In this document: positions 34,001 to 49,000 of the stretch, piece by piece
Layout: the number at the start of each line of letters is the position of its first letter
Numbering within the stretch: the first letter of the stretch is position 1
Assembly: GCA_023053575.1 (NCBI GenBank)
Contig: JAKZAP010000017.1
Location: 9,679,501-9,743,500 of the forward strand
Length of the DNA stretch: 64,000 nt
Direction of reading: 5' to 3'
Origin: Branchinecta lynchi
Lineage: Eukaryota; Arthropoda; Branchiopoda; Anostraca; Branchinectidae
Translations under genes and position numbers: made by a program
The notes under the pieces: generated by a model
Databases searched by the model: none
What the model saw: the letters and a program-made list of their open reading frames with translations, nothing else
Told to the model about the DNA's origin: nothing

Positions 34001-37000
34001 ATTCTGGTATGCTATTAGCATTTTTAAGATAACTTTTACCATGTAATATTATTTCTCTAGCGCATCTGGTGACAATTAGTCATTGGATTTTACGGAGGGG
34101 TATGGAGAATTCAGAAGAGCAATAACAGTATATTCGACTAGAATTGAGAACCGAGAATAAAAGTGTGACTCCGTTTTTTTTTTGCTTCGGCCAGTTGATG
34201 GGTTATAAATAAATAATAATAATAGGAGACTAATTTTATAACCCTGCTAAAGTGAAAATTAGCTGGGATCTTGAGAGCTGGGGTCTACCAACAGTCCCTA
34301 GTTTATAGTGCGAACACACGATGAGGATCGGGAGCTCTCGGTCTGGAATTCCTGCCCGGATTTTCGGCACCATCATCACTTCCATATGGAAAAGTAGAAA
34401 CAATTTCAACTTTTCCATATGGAAATGATGTTGGTGGCGAAAATCCGGTCAGGAATTCCAGACCGGGAGCGCCCAACCCTGATCGTGTGCTCGCACTTTT
34501 ACGATCATTGTCAATCAGCGACACGCTTTTAAATTCGTGTAAACATATGTCTTTCTTTTTGGCATCTTCTGACCATGGAAGAATAATACGTAGGCAGGAA
34601 ATCAGCTGTCGGAAGAAAGTTGGAAACTGTCAAGTTACATCTCTGAAAAGCGCGTCCCTCACCGGAAACTCTACATCCGGTCGGACGGATATAAACGGGA
34701 AGGGAGATGATTGGGTCTGATTGTACGTAACAGATCCATGATTCTTAAAGGAATATGGTTCGACGACTTGATTACAGACTCATAGTATTTCCCTACTGCC
34801 CTCACCTGCTCCCCGGAGTTTGCAGTTTGCCACCATTGCAAACGTCTGCATAGGTGACCAGCCCGGAAGGGTTGTACAGACCCCGAAGTGGTAAACTATA
34901 ATGAGTAAAAAAGTATAGTTGGTACTTTTCTGTTTCATATAGTTGATATAGTAAGTAAGTAAGTAATTTATTTCTGACCCGCCATTTGAAAAGCGGAGTG
35001 TGTAAAACAAAATAAAGAAATTAATAAAACACAACAAATACAATATACAATTTTTCATTCATCGGCCAGAAAATAATATAGACTGTCATGTGCTGGCTGG
35101 GCTCTGTTGTCCATGGTTTTTGGCAGAGCCGACGGAATTTCCAGAAGTGTGACGCTTGCATCTTTAACTTATAGATATGTAATATGTATATGTAACGCTT
35201 GTATCTTATAATATGTAAGTCTGCCGGTCTGTTTCGGAAGTCAAATCGAAGTTTAGCCATACAAGTAAAAAAAATTGTGTGGGCCCGGACAATGTTAAAT
35301 GTCTAGGTTTCTGGATCTTTATGTCCGATTTGCAACCACGGGAACGACCGAAAGTTTAAATCGTAGTCAATTATGGAAAGAAGTGCCTAAGGGGTTGTAA
35401 TGCTATTTGGAGATTTATACAAGACAGGTTCTGCAACGAATTCTAGAAAAAAATCCTATCATCCCGAATCCGATTTGACGGTATTCAAGGTGGAGTGGGA
35501 AATACAAACGGAACATTATAAGGCAGACGGAATAGTTGAAGCAAGCCAAAAAAGGTCGCAAATTATTTTCCGTTGAAAAGGACCTGAAGACCTTAGAGAA
35601 AAGGAGGGTGATGGGTGTCTGCTAACATCTTAAAGGACCCCTCTTGCTTATTCTGCCTTTTATAATATAACTAGCTCCCTTTCGGAATTATAAGCTTCTG
35701 AAATTCCCACCTTTCTCCATTGTTTGTTTTCGTAACTACGAATTTTTTGCGCATTTTCGGACTTGCCGAGTTTTCCTCCGTCACCCAACGAAAAAGTTTG
35801 CGGGAATCTTCAACGTTCGCTGACAACTTGTCACACGTAAGGATGTGATAATATCTGTTTATTACTTCCTTTATTTGCTTAGTTTTCCCACTTTTTAACC
35901 AAGGCACGTTCAGTTTTCAAATATTTTGCGCCCAGCCGCCGCGTCGGAGATCAGGAAGGCTGGATACAGTCGACAAGAGCTAAAAAGGGAATCGCTAGCT
36001 TCAGGTGGAAAGTAATGGTATTTTCGAAAACGGTTTTTCTGATCCATTTCATAGGGAAAATATCATTTCTAGTAAGAGTTGTGCTTTAAAGATCAACTGA
36101 AAAGCCAACTTATAATTGTATCATTAGTTGCGTTTTTGTTCGGCTTTTCACTCGCCTTTTCGACGGCTTTTTACTTTTTTTGCGTTTTCGTAAAATGGTC
36201 CTAAGCACTGTTTGACAATTTCCCGTTTTGTCAAAAAGGCAAACGCCGACTCTCGCCTTTTCCCTCGGCTTTTTGCAAAAAGGCAAACTTGGTAGGGGAC
36301 CAAGTTACGCTCTCCTTTTGGCTTTTTGCCTCGCTACTTTAACCAGTTTATCCCAAAATCCAATAAAAGAGGAATTTGATTCAAAGTGAAAATCAGTATT
36401 TCGAGACTGTCTTGGATTTTAAAGATGAAAAATTTGAAGTGCAAGTAAAATACAAATAAAATGGCATTTGTCAAAATAGCATTTTCATCCGAGAAAAGTG
36501 AAAACGTCGTTAGTAGTAGCTGCAACTTGCGAAAACGCGAGAATGTTAAAAAAGGCCTGAAAACGACAAAAAGCCAAAGCTGAAAAGGGAAAGGCAAAAG
36601 CCGAACAAAAACGCAACTATTTAGTTGAATACACGGAATTATTTGGATTCTTCTAAATTTGTTGATTTTCCATTACCTGGGGAAGTCCACTATCCTACAG
36701 GGGAAGTCCACTATTCGAAATTAGTTTAGTCGTATGACGTCCAGAATATATGCGGCCGCAGCGCAAATTTTCAGTGGGCAGTGATGAGCTTGGTGAATAC
36801 TGCTTAGTGCCTGAACTCAAATTTTTCGTAAATCTTTTCCGTCAATCATACAACACAGTTACACGCGCATAGACATGTCACAAATCCTACAGGGGAAGTC
36901 CACTATTCGAAATTAGTTTAGTCGTGAATAGCGGAGCTAGGAAGTTACGCATTTTAATCGGCTCTTCAAGCCTCTTTAAATGAATAAGTGATGGGTAACT

Positions 37001-40000
37001 AGATTGTCTTATCTCATCCCTTTTTGGTTAAACTTTCACTAGTTAGCGGATCACTTGACGAGAGTCCTGTGGTCTGTCCCTTTGCATTAAACAGTTAAAG
37101 CACGATGGACACTTCTAATGCTTTACTTTGTATTAAATGCTTCACAAATAAACATTTCCGATTTCCTTTAGAAGGCGCTACGAAAATCGGCCGTTTTCTT
37201 GTTATCCCTTGTCTTTACCTCTCTGGCTTTTCGGCGATCCAAATCTCAGGAGCTGGGATATCGTGGCAGGAAATTCAAAATCTCCCAGCAATGCTTGATC
37301 GAAAAGGATATATTTGAGATGTCACCAAAGTCAAGCCGCAGATGCAGTTTACCTGATTGTTTTAGTGTTTATCAGAAGTTCCATGGCTCCATGGCCCAAC
37401 AAATTAAGCTTTGAAATATCACTGAGAGGAAACTGTTGAAAAAGCTGCTGATCTAGGGGGTAAGCATTGTTCCTAGGTTGTTGCAGAGTGGGATTGGGGT
37501 AGTTTGATGTGCCCATTGAACTTTAAGGACGGTACAGAAGTCTTTTGACCTGAATTTTTACGAAGAACACTGATTGGACCATTGGGGTCTAAGACAATTG
37601 CTACTTTTTTTTCTTTCCTTTTATTCTCCTTTTTTAAATATTTATTTTAATTTTAGGTGGTTGGCTGTTACGCAATTCGAACCTACAGACGCTCGCCGGG
37701 CCTTCCCATGTTTTGATGAACCAGCGATGAAAGCGACCTTTGAGGTCACACTGGGAAGAAAAGAAGGAATGTCAACTGTGACGAATATGCCATTGATCAG
37801 ATCTGAAGCAATGTAAGTATTTTCTGTGTTATAAACATTTTTGGCTTCTTGGCACATTTTTAAAGCTGAATATTTTGATGTACATATCAGGTGATCTGTT
37901 TTCGTTTGAAATAACGGCAAAGGAAATAAATATTCGTATCCCTCCCCCCCCCAAAAAAAATGTCCATTCACAGCAGCTTAGATTTTGGACGGGACGTTCT
38001 TTACATAACTCTCGATTTTGAAAAATGCGGCAGTCTCGATAGGTCTGCCTTCTTTTCTTCGCCAATTGTTTGTTTTCTGTTACCATTTACCCTGATTGGT
38101 CCCTTTACCATCTTCGTAAGTTTGAGAGGAGAATTTTGCCAACTTCTCCCCAATGTCAGGCGCTTTCGTGCTTAAAGGACCCCTCGCACTATTTGCTCTT
38201 TAACTTACAGTATTTTTAAATATTTGAATACTTTTAAACTATGCTGTGTTTCAATAAATAACCCACGGTTTTGCCTGTTTTAAGCCTTTTCCGAGACCCG
38301 TTGACTTGTAGCGAAAACGGTGAAACAGTTTTCATAACCGGTTTTTCTTATTTGATGGTGGAAAACGGATACGTCTGCTGAATTTTATTGGAGCTATATT
38401 TCGGGCCTTCTTGGCAAGGGCCCAAGGCCCTTGCCTTCAGGCTCAAAACCTCTCAAGTTGGAAGAACGAACTTGTGGGAAGTACGGAACTCCGTTTTTTT
38501 CTGATGGACAAACTTCTCGCAGATAACCGTCGACAGCGTGATACACATCGGAGGTAGGAAAACACGTCAAGTGAGAAAATCAGCGTAGTTTTGTTAGAGG
38601 GGTTAGAATGTACCGTACGAAATTGGGGTTTCCGGGATTAGAAATATATGAAGTGATTATGGAAGTAGGTTGCATGAATTTAACGGGTTATAAAGAATAT
38701 ACATACATACATACATGTTGTTCTTGAAAGTGTTATACGCTATCTGTTATGAAACTTCTGACAGAGTGGGGCGGCAGGATACGAGCTCGTTAGCTCGGTC
38801 TCATTTTAAACACTGACTATATGAACATAGTATAAATGAGTCGTTCCTCTGTAAATACACGCACAAAAGAAAAAAAGACTCGTTCCATTCCGTATACTTA
38901 CACACGCCATACCAAACTCACCACACGATAAAAGAAAAATATATAATAATAATAACACCACGTCGTGGCCTAACTAGACTAATTGACTAATTGACAACAC
39001 CAAAAATAGCTTTTCCCGAGTAAGACGGGCTTCAAAACACGCTGTTTCTATTCAAAACCTCTGTATCTTCTGATGCCAGTAACCTTTCTTTCACGTTCAA
39101 AAGCGCTCATAGGTTGCATGATTTGTCCAGATTACTACGCACAAGTAGCCTTCGTGACATCTGTGCTCACAACCTGAATGCGATGCTGCGACGGCGGGAT
39201 TCCCAAATTCCCGCCACGAGCACAATGAATCATCATTGATAATTATGCGATATCTGTACTTTGCAGTATCAAAATGTGATAAATTAATCCTTTCTTCAAT
39301 ACCTGCTAAATAATAAAAAATGAAAAATACCCGACAGTGACTAACTGTTCCCTTCCATTTAGACCCCAGAGACCCGGCTGGATTTGGGACCACTACGAGA
39401 AGACCGTCCCCATGTCCACTTACCTTGTTGCGTTCTTGGTATCCGACTTCGAATACCGCGTTGCCGAGACCTACATCAGAGACCCCCCTCTTCAGATCGA
39501 AGCCATACCCGATGAAATGAGGTGAGAATTCATTCGAATTTTTCGTGTATTTCCAGAAAAGATGAGGGTATGGAGAGTAGTAGGGTACGATAATTCGATG
39601 TGATGATGAGTTCTGATCTCTGTTCATGTTCTGCCTTTCTGTTTTAACACAAGATGACTCTCCGTAGCCTACGGTTCTAGGCGAGTTACCGCTGAGCAGC
39701 TACCTTAAAGTTTATCTGAAAAGCCAAATTTTTTGATGATTTTAACGGAAAAATTGCATTATTTGGATTGTGTTAAAAGATTTTTTTATTTTTTAATATT
39801 TGCTCTAGCATGACATTCAGAATATGTCCTCACAACGCAGAATTCTACTATGACGCCGAAAATTTGAACCTCAATATAAACACGACTTTTCAGTACGGCC
39901 AGTGATGGGCTCGCAGACTGCGTGACAACATATTTTTCGTAAACTATTTCCAACACAGGTACAATTGCATAGAGGTACAGCAAATCCGATAGGGAAATTC

Positions 40001-43000
40001 CACTATATTAAAATAAATTTTTGGTGCCTGAACACAAATTTTTCGTAAATCTTTTTCGTCAAGCATACAACATAACACAGGTACAAGCGCATAGAGATAC
40101 CACAAATCCTACAGGGTCCACTATTCGAAAATCGATAAGTCCTGAAAAGAGGAGCAACGAAGTAACGATTTTCATCGGGTCTTCAAGCCTCTTCAAGTGA
40201 ATAACCGATAGGTAACTACTCGTCCCATCATAGCCCTTTTCGGGCAAACATTAAAGTATGTATTGGCACATGAGAGGTTGCTCAGCTTTTCTTTTTCTTT
40301 CCTTTATTGTTTTTCCTATACTCCGTACGGGCACGTTTTTGGCCTTTTTATATGGGTTAAGAAAATTATTGATTGATTTATGTGATCGCTTGAATCAAGA
40401 AATTTTAATAACAGAAAGAAGAGAAATTTCTGAAATTTTGCTTTGCTATAGTAGTTAGGACTACTCCGTATTGTCGAGTTTGCTATCCGGTGAGGCTGCG
40501 CATCATTTGAGGAATACTTCAGACAGTTCTTCACCCGCATGGGTGAACAATGACTTAGCTGCCTCAAATCTGCCTCAAATAAACAAAACAGGTTTTTGGG
40601 GAGTACTTAGCTCAGGTGCCCCACTGAATGAGCACCGATGCTCATATTTTGGGGCATAGGATCCCGTTGGGCATAACCTAACACTGGAACACTGTGCCCC
40701 AAACATATTTATAAGGATTTATGACTGCTATTTTTTTTTACGTTGTTTTTGGGCTTCATTATTTTTGATTCCATCGATTGCGGTTTCGAAGCGGTTTTTG
40801 GGATCCCAAAACGTAAGTGGAGGGATACCTATGACATCGCAAAAGTTGTCCGTCTGTCCGTCCGTCCGTCCGTCCGTCTGTCCGTCCGTCCGTCCGTCCG
40901 TCTGTCCGTCCGTCTGTAAGCACGATAACTCTCGAAGGGAATGAAATATTTTGATGAAACTTGGTTTGAGGGTTCGTTGGGTCGTCGGACCAGTCAAGTT
41001 CGTAGATGGTCTTTGTAGCTCTACATTTAGGGGTGGGGGAGGGGATTCAAATTAAGGGACAAACAAAATATTTTGAAACAGCTAATGTGATAGTCGAGTA
41101 TGGGGTAAGAAGACATGCTGAACACGATGGTGAAAACCATTTTGTCATCGGACAAGTAGTTCGACCGGAATCCGGACAAAACCGGAAAGTTTGTTGAAAG
41201 TAAAAGTTTTATTTGAAGTTGATTAGATGTTCGATTTAGGGGTAGGAAGACATGCTGAAGACGATGGTGAAAATTATTTTCTTGACGGACAAGTATTTCG
41301 CCCGGAATCCGGCCCAAACCGGAAAGTTTGTTGAAAGTAAAAGTTTTATTTGAAATTGATTAGATGTTCGATTTAGGGGTAGGAAGACATGCTGAAGACG
41401 ATGGTGAAAACTATTTTCTCGATGGACAAGTATTTCTCCCGGAATCCGGCCCAAACCGGAAAGTTTGTTGAAAGTAAAGGTTTTATTTGAAGTTGATTAA
41501 ATGTTCGATTTAGAGGTAGGGAGACATGCTGAAGACGATGGTGAAAACTATTTTCTCGACGGACAAGTATTTCGACCGGAATCCGGCCCAAACCGGAAAG
41601 TTTGTCAAAATTCAAAGTTTTATTTGGAGTTGATTAGATGTTCGATTTAGGACAAGAAGACATGCTGAACACTTATGTGAAAACAAGTTTCTACCCGCAC
41701 ATGTACTTCGTCCGGAATCCGGCCAAAACCGGAAAACTGTTGGAAGTCAAAGTTTTATTTCTAGTTGATTAGATACGCGATTTAGGGGTAAGAAGATATG
41801 CTGAGTCCCTGTGTGACAATCGTATTTTACCCGGACATATAGTTCGACCGGAATCCGGCTGGAATCGGAAAATTTGTTATAAGCTAAATTTCTATTTGAA
41901 GTTGATTAGATGTTCATTACTGGGGAAAGAAGATACCCTGCTTTCGTCTTTGAGCTTTCTTTTTTCGCCGGACAAGTAGTTCTAGAGTTCGGCCGGAACC
42001 GGGAAATTGGCAGAAGTGGCAGGAAGTTTTCGTCAAAACAGATACGACTTACAGGGGTAAACACACATGCTGAATCCAAATCTGAACTTGGTTTTCTCAG
42101 GTGATTAGCTATTTGGCCTTAATCTGTTTCTGAATTTTAATTGTAAAAATGTTCAAGGAGTCTGGCGAAGACTGGATCTGGCTAAGACAAGACCCAGTTG
42201 TCTGGATCAGATATTGAATTTTTGGGATCCCATCGAAACCTTTGGTCTTGTTTCTCAAGTCTAACCAAGTTTCCCTGTTGTAAGCTGCTTTCGCTTGGCT
42301 ATGATTCCCCTCAGCACCTCACTCATAAAGTAACGCTCTCGACTCTGGTGCACTCTCACAATGGTCATTTACCGGAACTGAAGAGAAAAATAAAATAGTT
42401 TAAATATTCTGCGAAAGAAGGAGATCCGAAAGATGAGATCGTGCTATTTAAAAGTGCGAAGCACCTGATTGTCAAAAGTAAAACTTGTCAACGAAGAAAC
42501 CAACGAAAATGGGGTTTGTAAAGGCCAACGAGTATAATGAGATAAAAGGCGAATATTTCGGGAGGACAACCGCCTTCCTTCTTCAGCGCAAACAGAAAAT
42601 TTTGAGGAAAAATGCCAAAATAAGGATGATGATCAACCAGATGGATAACCAATAAAACCAAACCAAAGCAGAATACCAACAAGAAATCGAAAATTAAAAC
42701 AAAATTGGAAGAAATGAAAGCCTAAAATAAAGACAGCGAGCCACTCACCGATACCTGCGAATAACAATTACAAATGTTCTCGCTCAGTACTGGCGAATGA
42801 CTAAATTATCTTTGTCAAAAGTACCCCACGCCAGCGGAGAAGTTTCAAATTCGTGATGCCTGCGTTAGCCTTTTGTAAGATTCCATAAATTGTGACGACC
42901 AATGGACCCAACTGAGCGCATGACTTTCTCCATACTGACTCCTGGCCGAAGGTTGGAAAACTGTGTGTCTTTGTTGCGTGTTTTCTTTATTTTCTTTCTC

Positions 43001-46000
43001 TTAATCCACTCTTACACATTCCGGGTTTACATTATCGAATCCGGACCGAGGTGTTCCCAATTTAGGTTCTGCGGACGCTTTCGTTCTAGTTACTGTGATT
43101 TTCAATAGCCAAGGGGCAATGAAAAAAGTTTAATTGGTCAATTCTTTTGCCAAGACCTTGCCGTCAGGTCCCGTTCGTTAGCACAGGAGAAATCAGCTGA
43201 ATTTGCACACCAAAAAGTGGTTTCATAGATGAGATTGTCTTTTGCCAATTGCAATTATTTGGCGACGTCTCAAGATTTTCTTTTGCAAATGCATTAGCGA
43301 TACGTAACTACGATGGGGGTCGACTAGGTTTTAAGCAGGGGCCCACGATTTTTGTTCGTCGTTTTCCGGAGAAATATTAACCGAGGTTGACGGTAAGGAT
43401 ATAGCATTACGGTATGGCGAGTAAGGGCCTCGGAAAATTGAAAACTATTAGTATTTTGCAAAATTTTATTCAAAAAATAGTAAAAATATAGTTTTAAGCT
43501 CAGAAAGGTCCATATTGAAATAACAATAGTAAGGCCTTGGCAAGCCGAATTAATTAGGGCAAGCAGGTTTTACGAGAGATTGATACAGAAGCAAAGAAAT
43601 TCTAAAATTATTAGTAAGTACTTGCTACCGGATATCACGGAGAAATTGTCTGTTCGCCACAGAAGACTGTCTGAAACAGCGTACGTGCGTCTGTCGCCCT
43701 CTCATGGGCTTATCCGTCTGTTTGACTCTTGAGTAGATTTTGTTTGTATGTGTTTTGTTTTCCCTAATTATGTCTTCTTATTTTCGTTTGTACTAAACTG
43801 TTTTCTTCTTGTACGATTTGTGGGTTAAAAATAATTAATTCATTAATTAATGATACATCGCCAGAACTGATAGAAGGATTTTGGTATATTTAATTTCTGG
43901 CATGGGTATCGAAACAAAATGGACAATGCGAGAAGTAAGGGTTAACCAGTTTTTGCTGCAGTCCGGTCGGACCAAAACTAAGCAGAGTTATGAAATTCAG
44001 CAGGTCAAACTCCAATTCCCCTAGCCAGTCATTTTGGTCCGTTCTCAGATTTCCAGTTTTAGGCGCACTGCAATCCAATTATCCGGCCGATCCGGTTAGT
44101 TAGTAAGTTTCATGTTTTGTTCCCGTATTCTGCATGCTTTTCTGTTTCGCCCATACACCAGTCCCCTAATCAAATGCGTGGACCAATCAGGCTCATTTGT
44201 ATATTTCCAGCTTTGACCGAATTCCGGCCTAAACAAGGCAATAAGTAATAGCATAATTCTGAGTCAGGTCCTCTTACAGCTATACCAACGTTCCAGTTAA
44301 TTTCATTGGATAGTCTTTTCCGTTCCAGAATCTCTGGACCCCCCTCTCTTTAAATGCCCATGTTCAAGTCCATGTTCATATATGGACTCATCTTCGCTAA
44401 GTGGAACTCTACTCGAGAGCCTTTAGCCCGGTCTATTGGTTATCAACCCTTTTAAGGACAGGTCGTGCTTATGATAGTAGTTTATTCTATTTCAGTAGTA
44501 TTTCCATCCGTTCTCGTTCCCGAGATTTGCCATTTCAGAGGTGTATCCCAACTCCTCTATTAGCCGAACACTGACTATTACCTTTGCCACGTTTGTTCTT
44601 TTCACGTGACGTATCATGCGCCCGATCATTGTTTCGAGTATTGTTTCCTCGTTTCCCTATTGTTTCCTCACCGGACGTCTCTTGTCATTCAAGACAAGAG
44701 ACATCGAAAACGGCTAAAAACTGCCGAGGCCGTGTGTTAGTTTATGTAAGCATAGCTTAGTTGTAAAGTGGTCAACTTTTTCTGAACATCCGAGCAGAAA
44801 CACTATGTAGTACGAGCTGTCCTTTAACTGTCTCACCCCGTCTGGAAGTTATCGACGCCACAGATTTTTTCTTTTTGGGATCCCAAAACGTAAGTGGAGG
44901 GATACCTATGACATCGCAAAAGTTGTCCGTCTGTCCGTCCGTCCGTCCGTCCGTCTGTCCGTCCGTCCGTCCGTCCGTCCGTCCGTCTGTAAGCACGATA
45001 ACTCTCGAAGGGAATGAGATATTTTGATGAAACTTGGTGTGAGGGTTCGTTGGGTCGTCGGACCAGTCAAGTTCGTAGATGGGCTTTGTAGCTCTACATT
45101 TAGGGGTGGGGGAGGGGATTCAGATTAAGGGTCAAACAAAATATTTTGAAACAGCTAATGTGATAGTCGATTATGGGGTAAGAAGACATGCTGAACACGA
45201 TGGTGAAAACCATTTTGTCATCGGACAAGTAGTTCGCCCGGAATCCGGCCAAAACCGGAAAGTGTGTTGAAAGTAAAAGTTTTATTTGAAGGCGATTAGA
45301 TGTTCGGTTTAGGGGAGACATGCTGAAGACGATGGTGAAAATTATTTTCTCGACGGACAAGTATTTCGCCCGGAATCCGGCCCAAACCGGAAAGTTTGTT
45401 GAAAGTAAAAGTTTTATTTGAAATTGATTAGATGTTCGATTTAGGGATAGGAAGACATGCTGAAGACGACGGTGAAAACTATTTTCTCGATGGACAAGTA
45501 TTTCTCCCGGAATCCGGCCCAAACCGGAAAGTTTGTTGAAAGTAAAAGTTTTATTTGAAGTTGATTAAATGTTCGATTTAGAGGTAGGGAGACATGCTGA
45601 AGACGACGGTGAAAACTATTTTCTCGACGGACAAGTATTCCGACCGGAATCCGGCCCAAACCGGAAAGTTTGTCAAAATTAAAAGTTTTATTTGGAGTTG
45701 ATTAGATGTTCGATTTAGTGCAAGAAGACATGCTGAACACTTATGTGAAAACAAGTTTCTACCCGGACATGTAGTTCGTCCGGAATCCGGCCAAAACCGG
45801 AAAACTGTTGGAAGTCAAAGTTTTATTTCTAGTTGATTAGATACGCGACTTAGGGGTAAGAAGAGATGATGAGTCCCTGTGTGACAATCGTATTTTACCC
45901 GGACATATAGTTCGACCGGAATCCGGCTGGAATCGGAAAATTTGTTATAAGCTAAATTTCTATTTGAAGTAGATTAGATGTTCATTACTGGGGAAAGAAG

Positions 46001-49000
46001 ATACCCTGATTTCGTCTTTGAGCTTTCTTTTTTCGCCGGACAAGTAGTTCTGGAGTTCGGCCGGAACCGGGAAATTGGCAGAAGTGGCAGGAAGTTTTCG
46101 TCAAAACAGATATGACTTATAGGGGTAAACACACATGCTGATTTATTTATTTATTTACACATGCTGAATCCAGATCTGAACTTGGTTTTCTCAGGTGATT
46201 AGCTATTTGGCCTTAATCAGTCTCTGAATTTTAATTGTAAAAATGTTCAAGGAGTCTGGCGAAGACTGGATCTGGCCAAGACAAGACCCAGTTGTCTGGA
46301 TCAGATATTGAATTTTTGGGATCCCATCGAAACCTTTGGTCTTGTTACTTAACAGACAGACTTATGATATCGTTGTTGTCCGTTTTTATTTGGGAACCGT
46401 GAGTTCCTATGGATTGCATAGTTATTGACTCAGCCTCAAGCGTACATCAATCCCGCGAACGGTATTGTACTTTCTTCTTCTTTTGAAGCATTCTTGAAAC
46501 AAACGGAAACTGGTTTCAGGCACGATATCCTTCGAATATTGTGACGCAAGTATCAACTTCTTTGTGTCAACTTTCTTCCGTAGCTGGTTGTAATATTCAT
46601 CTCTATCTCAGTGGCTCGTACGTCAATTCGTAAAAAATACCGAGTCGAAGTCAGCATCTTCAAAAAGAGTCGGTAGATCTTCGACATGGCACTACGCCTC
46701 GGAAGAAAATGCAGGAGGGGGGTCGAAGCTTTCACGACATGCTAAGTTGTCATGAGATTATATATTTGGCTCCCTGATAATCGATGCAGAATTTACAGAC
46801 ATTCAATCAACTTTATTTCAGTTTAAATGCCATAAAGAACAGAACAGGGGAAAAGCAGAAAAGAAAACAATACTGCACATGAGAATTGTCGTGAATAACC
46901 GTCAAACAGGTAATCAAAAGAACATGTGCTTTGACGCAAGCACGATCAAATCATTATCATACTTTTTTTTTTAGCCGTAACGGATCACGACCTTCCTAAC
47001 AAATTGAGGCAATCCAGCCTATGATACCTCTTTGAGGTTACTTTTAGCTCAACCTTCTTCACTTTTCTTCTAACGAAAGCCTGAAGAGGACCGTTTCCAA
47101 GAAGGGCCGAAATGACTAATTACTAACTGGAGAGTAAGAGCTTTTTCTGGCAGTATGAATGAACAAATAGATGGTATTTGCCCGCTGCACAACATGAGAA
47201 CTATAGTTCGCATGCAGTGCAGTGGCCCAGTGTAATAACCCAATATAGTGGGTTATTTTTTATTAAGAAAAGTTACTGTCATTATCAAGGTTATTCCGGT
47301 TTATTTTCAAGAATGTGGATGATATATAGAACAATGTTAGCTTGAAGCCCTTTGGCCGTCGACAGTATACAGTGCAATTTTGCATGCAATATGCGGCCAG
47401 CTTTTAATTTTTCACATCTTCAAACTAACTTAGCTAACATTTCTCAAGACACAAGCTCACATACATTTAATTTCTTAGTTTCCCCAATCCTGTGTATAAT
47501 TTTTGGATTCGAACTACTTCACAGATCTGCTACTTCCATAGACTTTACGTGGATCAGACAGGTCCTGACGCCTGTGGAGGAAATCGTCTAGGTTATCGAA
47601 TCGTTTATCCACAAACCAACTTCGTAGCTTTCTTCAGCAGAAGATGCTAAATTATGCCCACATTATCTTTGCAAAATTGGCACCTCAGCTTCTCCTGTCT
47701 CCAACTATTTCATTTGGCTCCCTGAACCGAGACAGTAGCAGGCACTACTCGAACTAAAACTGGAAAGACTCGACGGTAAAAGGCTTCTGATCTGTATGAA
47801 ATTTGGTCAAAGTCTATCACGGTCAGCCCGGTTCCGCGCCCTGCTCCCAAAACGCTCCGAAGAAATCCATCAGTGCGAAACTCGCCAGCGGGCAGGCTTC
47901 GAACTAGTGAAATGTAACACGGAGCGTTACCGCCGCTCGGCACTGCCGTTCATTGCTAGAACAATTATCTAGTGCTTATTCATGTTCCTTTTTTGTACAA
48001 CCCTTTCTGTGTCTCACTGCCGGTTGTTTTCATTAAACCCGTCTCTCTCTCTCTCAGTGAAATTCAGTTAGCTTCTTTTCTTCCAGCCCCGCCGATGCCG
48101 TTGAAGATTCCACCGATCTACCCTCAACCGACGCTCCAGTCACTCCATCTGCCCCACAACCCGGTCCGGTCATTCGAGTATGGACGCGCCATGATGCCAT
48201 TGATCAGGCGGGACTAGCCCTGAATGTGACTCCATCTATGCTTTCATTCTTGGAGAAATATTTTGATATCCACTACCCTCTACCCAAGTTGGATCTGGTC
48301 GGTCTGCCTGATTTTGCTGCTGGTGCTATGGAAAACTGGGGACTTATTACGTACAGGTATGATCGGACCATAGGCTATTTATTTTTTTCCTAATGTAATG
48401 CATAGGATATAATATAGTATATTGCACGAAAAACAGGGCCACGGATAAAGGAAAACGTATAACACTAATACAGATAAAAATGTGTTGCAATGTTTATTTG
48501 TTGCCCGTCATACAAGAAAGAAGAAGCGGCTGAGAATAAATAAGGACAATAAAAAACACAAATTAATCCAAGGTATGTCAGATCGGTACATATGCTATTT
48601 GTTTTTTACGTAATATAATGCATAGGATAATATATTGCAAAAAACGTGGGCCATGGCAACAAAAGATAAAGAAGAATACATCACACTAATACATATACAA
48701 ATGTTACGCAATGTTTGTTTCAGGTTTGTTTGTTACCCATCATACAAGAAAGAAAAAATAAGGACAATAAAAAACGTGTGAGTCACGGAAAGAAAAGAAA
48801 ACCAGAAAGAAAAGAACAGATAATTACAAACATGATCAGGAAGCAATGCTTTGCACTCATGGCCGCTCTGATTCAGTCGTTAGTTTAGTTAGTTTCTTCA
48901 AAGTCAGCGGACATATGATAAACTGGACATGACGTAAACCTTTTCGACAAGTATTTTGCAGTAAATTTTGTCTGGTACATTTTGTAGTATTAAAAAATGT

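Noticed and set aside
39097..39627. 176-codon open frame on the - strand
   Set aside because: Overlaps aminopeptidase exon 3 on the opposite strand and is its shadow.
45100..45522. Repeated [13 protein letters not shown] open frames on the - strand
   Set aside because: They recur in each 137-bp unit of the tandem-repeat element (also at 41027-41615) and follow from the repeat, not from selection for a protein.
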